Positions 23,601 to 30,000 of a stretch of 30,000 bases of DNA are shown piece by piece; the first letter of the stretch is position 1; every line of letters begins with the position of its first letter. Both the position numbers and the translations under genes were made by a program. Source of the stretch: Glandiceps talaboti (lineage: Eukaryota > Hemichordata > Enteropneusta > Spengelidae); assembly GCF_964340395.1 (NCBI RefSeq), contig NC_135557.1, positions 7,256,709-7,286,708 of the forward strand, written 5' to 3'. Under the pieces are notes generated by a model that did no database searches, had not been told where the DNA came from, and worked only from the letters and a program-made list of their open reading frames with translations.

Positions 23601-26526
23601 GCTTCAGTAACATTACCAGTCCAAATTATTCCTGAAAAAGACCTGTGTGTAGTGGGAACCTTCGTCGGACAAAATCCGTGTCTTTCTTTCAAATGCCACC
23701 TTCACCTTCCTCCCAAAAATCCCAAAATCTTACCATAACTTTACCTAATAAGAAATGCTTATTTTTATTTTCTATATCGGTCATTGTACTTTGACTCTTG
23801 TCGGATCACATGTGTTTTATATGCCAAGGACTACTAAAAATCTTATTTATATTGTATTTGTTTACTTCCTAGTGTATCCATAGAGATCTCGCTGCTCGTA
23901 ACATTCTGGTAGATGCTAATAAAGTGATAAGAATTGCTGACTTTGGTCTCGCGAAGTTTGTTGGTGAGGACGAGATTTACGAGAAGAAAACATCGGTAAG
24001 TCTCGTGACGTCATAATCTTTCAAAGTGAGGAGCCAAGCAAAGACGTTTAAAATGTAAACTAACTGAAGAATACACCGGGAAAGCTAAGAGTGTTGTTCC
24101 CATTTGATAAATGTGCCTCGCATCGAACTCATTTGCTCAAAAATGGTTTCATCCCAGATTTAAATATGTAATAGCATACATACTTGTATTTTTTTCGACC
24201 TGACAACCAACAATATATTTACTGAAAATTGTTAAAATATCAATAATTCGACATTGTATATTCTAACTAGATGTTGAGTTTTAACCATATAGAGAACAGT
24301 AACAGCTTCCCAAGTTCTGTCATTCCTATAACAAAGAGCACGCCCCCCAAATGTCACGTACTCGTACAAGTTAAGCATCATATAAGCTGTGAATGATCTC
24401 ATCTGTAAGGCACGCCATGATGGGGCGCCCTCACACATCGACCAACCCCTTCATCCTTTGTTTTTTATTTCCCAAGCTGATTTGAGCGAAGGTTATCAAG
24501 ACGTCGCGCCAATCACAATCGTCAATTGTACACGTCATCAAAATGTGAATTCTTACTGTGTTGCAGGGTCCATCACCTGTCCGTTGGATGGCACCAGAGT
24601 CTCTCCGAAATAACATCTTCACCTTTCATAGTGACGTGTGGGCATACGGAGTTCTTCTTTATGAAATATTCACTTTGGGTTCTACTCCATACCCACAACT
24701 CACAGATATGTATGAAGTCCGACGAAAAGTCCAGGAAGGCTACACGATGCCTAAACCAACACACTGCAGATTGGATATGTAAGAAACACAACTTTTAGTT
24801 CATTTTTTTTAATTTTTATATAGAAATGTTTTCACCAAAACACATTACTGTATGTAGGCAAAGGGACATTTCTGGTGGAATATTGTGGGCTATATATATA
24901 TAACCACGTACAAACTCGCGAGATTAAGTGGACACAAACTGGGCTTAAGCTTTTTGTCGGATGTGGAGGTGGGAAGGGGGGGGGGGTGGCTGACTTAATA
25001 TTAGCTCCTTGTTAAAAATAATACCCCTGTGGTATTATACTTGCTGATCTAACATACTGAAATCTATAATTTCTGTAACTGGGGTATTAGTATGGTTTGA
25101 TCAGACAACCAACAATATATTTACTGAAAATAATAATGTTTATTTGGTCTATTTATTAATAAATTGCATATTCATAAATTGAAATTATAAGAGGACGTAC
25201 CGTTGAGTTTTGCGTGCGGAGCCAAAATATATTTAATTAGATCTATTGCCCCATACTTTGTGTAAGTCTTACTGCTACACACGCGTTTAACCGCATGTGA
25301 TTCAACACTGTGCATGACCATATATGGTGTTCAATGACCATATATGGTGTTCGATATTATGATTAAGTCAATATTATCTAAGTAACAAAATCAGTTTCAC
25401 AAATATTCCGGTTGCAGCTAGTGCAGTTTTAACAAACTTCTAGTTTTTTTATCTAGATTTTTGACAAAAAATATCTATTGAACCCACAATTAATTTGATT
25501 TTATTTATCATTTTTACAGCTGCAAAAAAATAATATGCTTTTGTCAATTACTAAGATTTAGTTATACAAATGTCGAGAGACCCCTCCCCCACCCCAACCC
25601 ACCCTATTGAAGGCATGTGCATGTCGAGGGACCCCTCCCTCAACCCACCCCATCCCATTGAAGGCATGTGCATGTCGAGGGACCCCTCCCCCATCCTAAT
25701 GAATGTATGCATATGTCGAGGGACCCCCACCCCACCCCACCCCATCCCATTGAAGGTATGTATATGTCGAGGGACCCCCTCCCCATCCCGTTGAAGCCAT
25801 GGTGCATGTATTAACATCATACGAGAATGGTTTAATGAACTATTTGTGTAAGCAGTTTCCCTCTCGCGGCAGGATTTCTTTAACAGATTCTTACTGGAAA
25901 GGGCGCCCTCCTACAAGTGCTGATCGTGTCACAGTCAAACAATATGAAGTCACATTGTAAGGTGGTCTGTCTGTTGTAACAACGTATTTTTTTTTTACTT
26001 TGACTTCCAATAGATACCAAGTAATGGAAAAATGTTGGCATAAAATTCCATCTCTCAGACAACCATTCTCTGGCTTAGCAGAACAAATAAAATCCATTAA
26101 TGTGAAACCACAGGTGAGTTTGACAGTAGTTTTTGGTATGGATTATTATAGTATCAAATTAAAGATGATCGATACTCTGGGGCAAAAACATATCGTTCGT
26201 ATTGACAGAATTATCATTGATTGATTGATTGATTGATTGACTGACTGACTGACTGACTGACTGACTGACTGATGGGGGGGGAGTGAGTGAGAGAGTGGGT
26301 GAGTGAGTGAGTGAGTGAGTGAGTGAGTGAGTGAGTGAGTGAGTGAGTGAGTGAGTGAGTGAGTAAACAAAAAACAATAAGAATAACATCAGTTTATTTG
26401 ACGCAGAGTTTATGGTAATTAAAAAAAGAATTCTCTTTTTTACAGGAGTACATTAAAATATCCCAACTTGACAACGTTAACTACATCAACTTGGATAGCA
26501 AAGCAAATACAATGGAAAAACTATAA
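14848..26526 (+). CDS. Single-Ig receptor tyrosine kinase, 11 coding exons (whole gene span)
   Basis: Spliced CDS is 14848-14884, 19237-19593, 19779-20110, 20736-20822, 21494-22007, 22413-22529, 23181-23359, 23873-23995, 24567-24778, 26014-26113 and 26446-26526, giving 2139 nt and 712 aa. Every junction is GT/AG with matching phase. Predicted order: signal peptide ~1-24; Ig domain ~25-131 (C33, W49, D104-x-G-x-Y-x-C110); stalk 132-205; transmembrane ~206-230; basic stop-transfer RQKIKKKKR; juxtamembrane 231-401; kinase ~404-681; tail 682-712. Kinase landmarks are the P-loop G411-x-G-x-F-G-x-V418, K439, alphaC E456, HRDLAARN 544-551, D564-F-G, W589-M-A-P-E593 and D605-V-W. It should be a plasma-membrane receptor that phosphorylates tyrosines after ligand binding. 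FGFR- and Tie-like segments both occur, but one Ig and the long juxtamembrane fit neither, so it is probably a lineage-specific RTK. Ligand unknown. Structure and class are firm; family assignment is not. Confidence 0.93.
14885..19236 (+). other. RTK intron 1
   Basis: A 4.35-kb intron. It holds a G-rich stretch (15062-15089), two TGACGTCA sites (15946, 16802), a degenerate ~21-bp repeat (16321-16540), a - strand open frame at 15517-15954 and + strand frames at 17979-18308 and 18976-19215, none recognisable or with suitable splice phases. Confidence 0.65.
16321..16540. repeat. Degenerate ~21-bp tandem repeat
   Basis: About ten diverged units of 19-28 bases around the consensus GCATACGAGACCGCAATGTG. 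The clearest run (16420-16470) translates to heptads such as [14 protein letters not shown] and CAYGTGI. Confidence 0.6.
19237..19593 (+). CDS. RTK exon 2: Ig domain
   Basis: Acceptor TTTTATAG, donor GTAAGT, phase 1-1 and 357 nt, the usual symmetric form of an Ig-domain exon. Encodes residues 13-131. Visible Ig hallmarks are strand-B Cys (VINCKY, C33), strand-C Trp (VIFEWRKD, W49), the strand-E pattern (DGDLKI) and the F-strand motif DEGLYEC (C110). C33 and C110 would form the core disulfide. The spacing of 15 residues between C33 and W49 is slightly long. It is the only Ig domain I can place in this receptor. An (AATC)n microsatellite begins about 15 bases beyond the donor. Confidence 0.93.
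19594..19778 (+). repeat. RTK intron 2 with (AATC)n microsatellite
   Basis: A 185-base intron in which ~70 bases (19608-19678) are AATC units. The rest is T-rich and leads to the AAG acceptor. Confidence 0.93.
19779..20110 (+). CDS. RTK exon 3: stalk and transmembrane helix
   Basis: Encodes residues 132-242, from phase 1 to phase 0. The acceptor is a less common AAG (TTCATTAAG); the nearby CAG at 19802 would break the frame. The first ~70 residues are a Ser/Thr/Asn-rich, acidic, probably extended stalk ([20 protein letters not shown]). A ~25-residue hydrophobic stretch runs from [10 protein letters not shown] to CLLCYVI (~206-230), followed by RQKIKKKKR, which predicts type I topology. The donor is CAG|GTAACT. 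A TGACGTCA palindrome falls inside the transmembrane coding sequence (20019-20026). Confidence 0.92.
20111..20735 (+). other. RTK intron 3
   Basis: Contains a perfect 10-bp inverted repeat (GATCCCAGAT 20334-20343, ATCTGGGATC 20358-20367) and a CA tract (20577-20605) followed by GCAA/CACG-rich DNA. No exon signal. Confidence 0.7.
20736..20822 (+). CDS. RTK exon 4: juxtamembrane segment
   Basis: A symmetric phase 0-0 exon of 87 nt encoding residues 243-271 ([20 protein letters not shown] and nine more). Acceptor TATATTGCAG, donor GTAAGG. It has no tyrosine and no recognised domain, and is Ser/Thr/Pro-rich. Because it is in phase 0 at both ends, skipping it would keep the frame, so it could be a cassette exon; there is no direct sign that it is skipped. 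Confidence 0.82.
20823..21493 (+). other. RTK intron 4
   Basis: Holds a TTTG microsatellite (21355-21412) followed by a G- and TG-rich stretch before the acceptor of exon 5. No other recognised feature. Confidence 0.7.
21494..22007 (+). CDS. RTK exon 5: long juxtamembrane plus kinase P-loop and VAVK-type lysine
   Basis: A 514-nt exon encoding residues 272-442 plus one base. Acceptor CTCTCGTAG, donor G|GTACGA. The first ~130 residues are low-complexity (Ser, Gln, Asn; an N5 run) with one tyrosine (Y391 in [10 protein letters not shown]). The kinase begins after [18 protein letters not shown], the usual RTK pre-kinase sequence. The P-loop is GKGHFGEV (411-418) and the ATP-anchoring lysine is in IAVKTLK (K439). 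A 9-nt possible micro-exon lies 46 bases beyond the donor. Confidence 0.95.
22008..22412 (+). other. RTK intron 5
   Basis: A 405-base intron. The + strand frame at 22070-22372 in it is out of phase with the receptor and has no recognisable motif. Contains the 9-base micro-exon candidate at 22054-22062. Confidence 0.7.
22413..22529 (+). CDS. RTK exon 6: kinase alphaC helix to beta4
   Basis: A 117-nt phase 1-1 exon encoding residues 443-481. Acceptor CTATTTACAG, donor G|GTGAGT. The sequence includes [20 protein letters not shown] and NLLGCCT, which match the FGFR pattern of an alphaC glutamate (E456 here) and the HxNIINLLGACT beta4 region. E456 should pair with K439 in the active state. Nothing is missing relative to a standard RTK N-lobe. 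Confidence 0.95.
22530..23180 (+). other. RTK intron 6
   Basis: I see nothing in it beyond AT-rich sequence and the acceptor pyrimidine tract. Confidence 0.75.
23181..23359 (+). CDS. RTK exon 7: hinge, alphaD and alphaE
   Basis: Encodes residues 482-541, from phase 1 to phase 0. Acceptor TTTGCACAG, donor AAG|GTAAGT. The hinge reads [16 protein letters not shown], close to FGFR IVEYASKGNLREYL. The residue at the gatekeeper position is Leu (L489). A short, basic, poorly conserved kinase-insert loop (about 503-518) precedes alphaE, which ends in [14 protein letters not shown], just before the catalytic loop in exon 8. Confidence 0.95.
23360..23872 (+). other. RTK intron 7
   Basis: I see no coding or repeat feature in this intron. 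Confidence 0.75.
23873..23995 (+). CDS. RTK exon 8: catalytic loop, DFG and activation-loop tyrosine
   Basis: A 123-nt phase 0-0 exon encoding residues 542-582. Acceptor TACTTCCTAG, donor TCG|GTAAGT. Contains [10 protein letters not shown], the receptor-type catalytic loop (D546 base, R550, N551), then IADFGLAK (D564-F-G) and EIYEKKTS. Only one activation-loop tyrosine (Y577) is present. The position equal to the second FGFR tyrosine is Glu (E578). All catalytic residues are intact, so an active kinase is expected. Confidence 0.96.
23996..24566 (+). other. RTK intron 8
   Basis: Starts with a TGACGTCA site 10 bases past the donor (24006). Holds one copy of a 28-bp sequence (24202-24229) that recurs in intron 9 at 25104. 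Confidence 0.7.
24567..24778 (+). CDS. RTK exon 9: P+1 loop and C-lobe
   Basis: Encodes residues 583-652 plus two bases (phase 0 to 2). Acceptor TGTGTTGCAG. The donor at GAT-AT|GTAAGA is required because reading on meets TAA at once. Contains [10 protein letters not shown] (APE glutamate E593), [20 protein letters not shown] and PYPQL, all typical of an RTK C-lobe. The stretch before PVRW is GPS where most RTKs have GRL or GRI, an odd change in the substrate-binding P+1 region. Confidence 0.95.
25314..25353. promoter_or_regulatory. Tandem pair of CArG boxes (SRF-type)
   Basis: A 20-bp unit occurs twice head to tail with one mismatch. Each holds CCATATATGG (25318-25327 and 25338-25347), a perfect CC(A/T)6GG serum-response-factor consensus. 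Centres are 20 bp apart, about two helical turns. Enhancer function is inferred. Confidence 0.4.
25570..25810. repeat. 51-bp C-rich minisatellite
   Basis: Copies start at ATGTCGAG positions 25570, 25621, 25672, 25713 and 25764. The unit is 51 bp except for a 41-bp third copy. Each has a CCCCTCCCCCACC-type strand-biased core followed by CATTGAAGG. Confidence 0.92.
26014..26113 (+). CDS. RTK exon 10: end of kinase domain
   Basis: Encodes residues 653-686 (phase 2 to 0). Acceptor CTTCCAATAG, donor CAG|GTGAGT. Contains [20 protein letters not shown], the CW...P..R signature that closes RTK kinase domains (C660, W661, R668). The usual R-P-x-F is R-Q-P-F here. It can join in phase 0 to the exon at 26446 and also, without a frame change, to the one at 26876. 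Confidence 0.94.
26114..26445 (+). repeat. RTK intron 10 with (GATT)n(GACT)n(GAGT)n microsatellite
   Basis: The array at 26218-26364 fills nearly half of the 332-base intron: GATT, then GACT, a G8 run, then GAGT. Confidence 0.93.
26446..26526 (+). CDS. RTK exon 11: C-terminal tail and stop
   Basis: Acceptor CTTTTTTACAG. Encodes residues 687-712 and ends in TAA at 26524-26526. The tail starts EYIKISQLD and contains N-Y-I-N-L (Y699). Tyr-x-Asn is the known binding consensus for the Grb2 SH2 domain, so this tail could recruit Grb2/SOS to the Ras-MAPK pathway; that is inferred from the motif alone. The tail is very short for an RTK. Confidence 0.88.
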   Translation, partial: EYIKISQLDNVNYINLDSKANTMEKL

Positions 26527-26875
26527 TACTACACTGTCGTACAGTATATGTATACATCGAGTAACAATGACAATATGCATATACATGTACATCACTAGAC
26601 CGTTGGTGCTCCAGAGTCAGACATTGGCCAGGATTTATTACCGGCAACCCACTCACTGCCAGCCAATCACTGCCATGCTACCATTTATATGAATTACATC
26701 CACCATCTGACGTCAATATAACGAAGTCACATATCAGGTTGAACTCGAAGTCCAATTGTTATTACCACCCACTGCCATTTTGTAGATTCCATAGCGCTGT
26801 GTAATATCTATGTTCACTCTTATTTTGTGTTAGTTCCTGTACAGCATTCACTTGATAGAATTTATCTTTTTTCAG

Positions 26876-26971
26876 AATTACGTTAAAATCTGTATGGTTA
26901 CCCGAAGTTTAACTTCACTATGCTACACTGTGTATGATCCGAGATCAATGAACATTTGCGTACATCAGTAA
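26876..26971 (+). CDS. Candidate alternative last exon of the RTK (duplicate of exon 11)
   Basis: Acceptor ATCTTTTTTCAG is followed in phase 0 by NYVKICMVTRSLTSLCYTVY plus 11 residues and TAA at 26969. The first codons and the pyrimidine tract resemble exon 11 (EYIKI after CTCTTTTTTACAG), and CTACACTGT recurs near both ends, so this is a local duplication of exon 11 with an internal deletion. Spliced to exon 10 it would replace the YINL tail with a 31-aa tail lacking a Tyr-x-Asn site. It may be a true alternative exon or a decaying copy. Confidence 0.4.
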   Translation, partial: NYVKICMVTRSLTSLCYTVYDPRSMNICVHQ

Positions 26972-27135
26972 TCCTCAAAATAGCTTGTGGTGACGTAATC
27001 AATCGGCGAAAGCACCGATCTGGGTCCGAAGTGTTAATTAACATAGTTGAATAATTATGTTTTGCCCTTGGACCGTTCAGTAGACATAATGCATATTCCA
27101 AGTTCAATTAGTTTGCATAGATAATGAGCGTCGTC

Positions 27136-27141
27136 AATAAA
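27136..27141 (+). terminator. Candidate polyadenylation signal for the RTK
   Basis: AATAAA 610 bases after the exon 11 stop and 165 after the alternative stop, so it could serve both. Other AATAAA hexamers occur further downstream; use is unproven. Confidence 0.3.
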
Positions 27142-27340
27142 TTTGCATAATTTAACAATTCTAATAGATATACTGAAATGAAGTGCATGTCCCAGGATTG
27201 TGCATTGCACGTTGCAGATAGCAAACAGATGTGTGGTTTATTGTAATGTAAAATATAATGTCAGATTTGACTACTTAAAGAACACAATTTGACGGGAAAT
27301 TTGGGAGATTGAAAAGCGAGTGAGCGAACAAGTGAATAAC

Positions 27341-27724
27341 CGAGAGAAAGATCTAGAGCGACCGACCGAGTGATTGAGTGAGTGAGTGATTGATTGATTG
27401 AGTGAGTGAGTGAGTGAGTGAGTGAGTGAGTGAGTGAGTGAGTGAGTGAGTGAGTGGGCGAACGTGTGAACGAGCGAACATCAAATGGAATGGTGGTAGG
27501 AATGAGTTTCTGACCTTTCTCCCAGATGTTTCAGATTTTATATTTCACTGTTTCGAGAGAAAGACCTAGAGCGAGCGACCGAGTGAGTGAGTGAGTGAGT
27601 GAGTGAGTGAGTGAGTGAGTGAGTGAGTGAATGAATGAGTGAGTGAGCGAGCATTAAATGGAATTGATGGTAGGAATGAGTTTCTGATTTTTCTCCCAGA
27701 TGTTTAAGATTTTATATTTCACTA
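27341..27724. repeat. Tandem duplication of a ~0.2-kb unit carrying a (GAGT)n array
   Basis: Both copies start CGAGAGAAAGAYCTAGAGCG (27341 and 27554), continue into GAGT repeats, then share a ~75-base unique part including GTAGGAATGAGTTTCTGA and TTTTATATTTCACT. Copy 1 is ~213 bases, copy 2 ~171 because its GAGT array is shorter. Confidence 0.92.
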
Positions 27725-29363
27725 ATTCATTAAATACCTTATCTGCTACTTGGAGCTGTAAACACTTTCCATGTCATTTTTATCATTATCAGTGACTTTA
27801 ACCATGAAATATAAACACATTATTGTTATTTTAGTATGTCTGTTACATCATATACATGTGGTAACACAATTTTGTTCAAAGATATGTTCAGTAGATTGTC
27901 CTATCTGATTTATATCACAAGTTTGTGTTGTTGTTTTTTTACTAAAAATAGTATTTTAGATTTATAACAACTTGATATCATGTTGTATAGTTTGTATATT
28001 TAACCAGATGTTGTCATTATTCTGACCTAGATAATATACATTATAGAATATTTTTAGGAGATATGTCTGTTTATTTCATACGTTTTTTGTGTCTTTTGAT
28101 CTAAATTTTATCCTCCAGTACTAGTTTGAGAATTTATTGAATGATTTTACGATTGTAAACTGGTCGCAACTTGAATGTTACTTAGTAGATTTTAGAAACG
28201 CAAGTTTTATTTTTATTTTTTTTTAAGTACAACCTCTCCTTACACTATCAAACCTGTCTTATTTGACCCATCTTTCCTCGATACAGCCCGTTTCGTGTTA
28301 CCGTTCACCAACTGTTTGATACAAACACACCTAAATAAATAATCAATTTAAATTGAATATTCAACATTAAGATAGCAATGTCGCAATTTCTTGTTACATT
28401 TTGTCTAAATTAAATAAAAATCCATTTAAAGGTACTGCGACTATACGCAGACTAGCAGGCGCCGATGTTTGGATGTCTGCATGGCCACACATTAGTTCAT
28501 TTCATTTAGATAAGATATCGCAAGAAATTGTACCCATCCAATCTATTTCAAGTGTAGCATATAGTATCTTATTGGTTTCTGTATTGTTTTAATATCAAAG
28601 GGTGAAGGTAATTTGAAATGGATTATACCTTTCACAAATCGCAAGATTTAATTTGACATTGGACTTGTTACACAAAAGACAATAAAAATGTCACTGTTTT
28701 TGACGGTTTATCTGTATTGCTATAAACAAAATATATGTTTGATTGCTACATATGGTAGCCATAATTTGAAAGTCTCAAAAAAATTCATCACTGTCACTGC
28801 GGGGAAAATTGCTAGGATTTTGTTCAGTGGCGCCCTCACTGTACACTAATATGTAGAGGTCAATGTATAGGTTACCAGTTTTGATACATTGTTGCAAACC
28901 CACACAATAGACTGTTGTATATACATATCTATTTTTACGTAGGCAGTGAATTAAGGCCAACAATTTTCTACTATTTTCCATATTGTGACCATATTTATTT
29001 CAGAATATTGCTATAAACTATAGATAATAACGCTCGATAAATATGTTTAATGAGAGTGTATTTAGTTCCTGAGATACTGAGTTAGATAAATGATTACAAG
29101 CCTTGCAATAAATAAGTTATAAGTGCCCGGGGGGGGGGGGAGACTAAGGTGGGTAATGGGTACATATGTACCCTGGTGGACAAAAATTACAACCACACAC
29201 TTTACAAAAATTCAAAAAGTAGGGGTCAAAAGTCTACATTTTAGCCAGAAATAAGGGTCAGCCGGGAAAAAATGCTCTGGCTTGCGAGAATGAATGTGTT
29301 AGATATTGTTTCAAAGGCATGCACGTTATTAATGATACATTCTAGTCAAATATAAATGAATAA

Positions 29364-29669
29364 ATGGCAAAACTGCGATTAAAAACAGCTCGAGGTAACA
29401 AAAAAACACCATCTCACAAATATGAAGTATTGGAGAAATTCAGGGTCTACACGTGCACGTGCTTCGTTAGACTTTATCGGAATAAGTGTCAGAGCACTTT
29501 ATGGTTTAAGCTTCATACTCTATCGTTGGGGGCGCCAATTGCTCGTCAGTTTTCTTGGTTTAAAGCTGGCGCGATTGTTCTTGATCCGCTGCCCTTAGGC
29601 TTAAACCCCTTAGGTATATCTTTAGCTGCAATGCATACATACAACGCGTTGCATGCTGGTGTTGACTGA
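29364..29669 (+). CDS. Unidentified 101-codon open frame
   Basis: ATG at 29364 in an A-rich context, stop TGA at 29667. It begins MAKLRLKTARGNKKTPSHKY (basic) and ends with a small-residue, Leu/Pro/Gly-rich half. No family recognised, no flanking splice signals needed. Could be chance or a repeat-derived frame. Confidence 0.15.
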   Translation: MAKLRLKTARGNKKTPSHKYEVLEKFRVYTCTCFVRLYRNKCQSTLWFKLHTLSLGAPIARQFSWFKAGAIVLDPLPLGLNPLGISLAAMHTYNALHAGVD

Positions 29670-30000
29670 CTTTCTTCATCGACCACGGCACATAAATCAA
29701 TGATAAACTACATATTATTGTACACCATTGGCGTCAAACTGGGGTATATAAACACAGCGTGTTCCTCTATATGCGCATGACTGTGTATTCAGTTAGATTT
29801 ATAGTTTATAAATTCATACTTAGGATTATCAGTAGAAAAGCCAGATTATGTGGCCCTTGGTATCCAGTAATATCGAATGTACGATTGTTTATTTTGTGCA
29901 TGAATAGAATATCACAGCTTAACTTCACATTGCGTAGGCCTATCTGCTTTGCTGACTGACTGTGCTGACCTTCTTGTAACCTTTGCATTTAGTGCGAGTT

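Larger units (their letters stand above)
24779..26013 (+). other. RTK intron 9
   Basis: A 1.2-kb intron with a G-rich tract (24966-24988), the second copy of the 28-bp repeat (25104-25131), a tandem CArG-box pair (25314-25353) and a 51-bp C-rich minisatellite (25570-25810). Confidence 0.75.
26972..30000. other. Downstream stretch without a recognised gene
   Basis: Contains a tandem duplication with GAGT arrays (27341-27724), AT-rich DNA, a G12 tract (29129-29140) and an unidentified ATG-initiated 101-codon frame (29364-29669). The 3' UTR of the RTK is probably in the first part. Confidence 0.55.

Noticed and set aside
24389-24798. Frames overlapping RTK exon 9
   Set aside because: Shadows in the wrong frame; the kinase frame from 24567 has the real motifs.
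28994-29024. Third possible phase-0 last exon (TTATTTCAG then NIAINYR and stop)
   Set aside because: Only seven codons, 2.9 kb from exon 10, and no similarity to exon 11 beyond the acceptor.

Overview
This is eukaryotic (animal) DNA. It is AT-rich, with coding exons of about 80-510 bases flanked by GT/AG introns, and with very many long microsatellites (TATG, TCTG, CA, TA, AATC, GAGT, CAT/GAT). The only confidently recognised product is a receptor tyrosine kinase (RTK) with an FGFR/Tie-like kinase domain. Lineage-specific RTK families, a repeat-laden compact genome and abundant TGACGTCA sites suggest a marine invertebrate (lancelet, acorn worm or a lophotrochozoan). I cannot fix the phylum from the sequence.

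Right half, + strand: an apparently complete RTK gene, ATG at 14848 and stop at 26526, in 11 coding exons. All splice phases agree and the exons sum to 2139 nt (712 aa). Order: signal peptide, one Ig domain, acidic Ser/Thr-rich stalk, transmembrane helix, a very long (~170 aa) juxtamembrane segment, a full tyrosine kinase domain with its catalytic residues, and a 26-aa tail with a Grb2-type YINL motif. About 350 bases past the stop lies a duplicated, phase-compatible copy of the last exon (26876-26971), a candidate alternative C-terminus.

Left end, - strand: two related Ig-like exons (70-447 and 6042-6455), both phase 1-1 and sharing a P-x-C-x-G-x-Y-C-I signature. The first has its own signal-peptide exon (1423-1474), so a gene starts at 1474 and leaves the window at base 1. 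The second Ig exon lies upstream of that start, so it is either an extra 5' exon of a longer isoform or part of a second tandem paralogue. The signal-exon/phase-1/single-Ig layout is the same as in the + strand RTK. This suggests, without proof, a divergent cluster of related receptors.

Between them (about 6.5-14.8 kb) and downstream of 26.5 kb I see no gene I would defend. These stretches hold a probable ~0.7 kb non-autonomous DNA transposon (10386-11103), a hairpin flanked by 7-bp direct repeats (12720-12775), minisatellites at 9843 and 16321, a 30-bp sequence present in opposite orientations at 7381 and 13279, and weak candidate exons. Possible regulatory signals are a twice-occurring TGACGTCA + kappaB module (733, 2279), a tandem CArG-box pair in RTK intron 9, and nine exact TGACGTCA palindromes in the window. 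No tRNA, rRNA or CRISPR array was seen.
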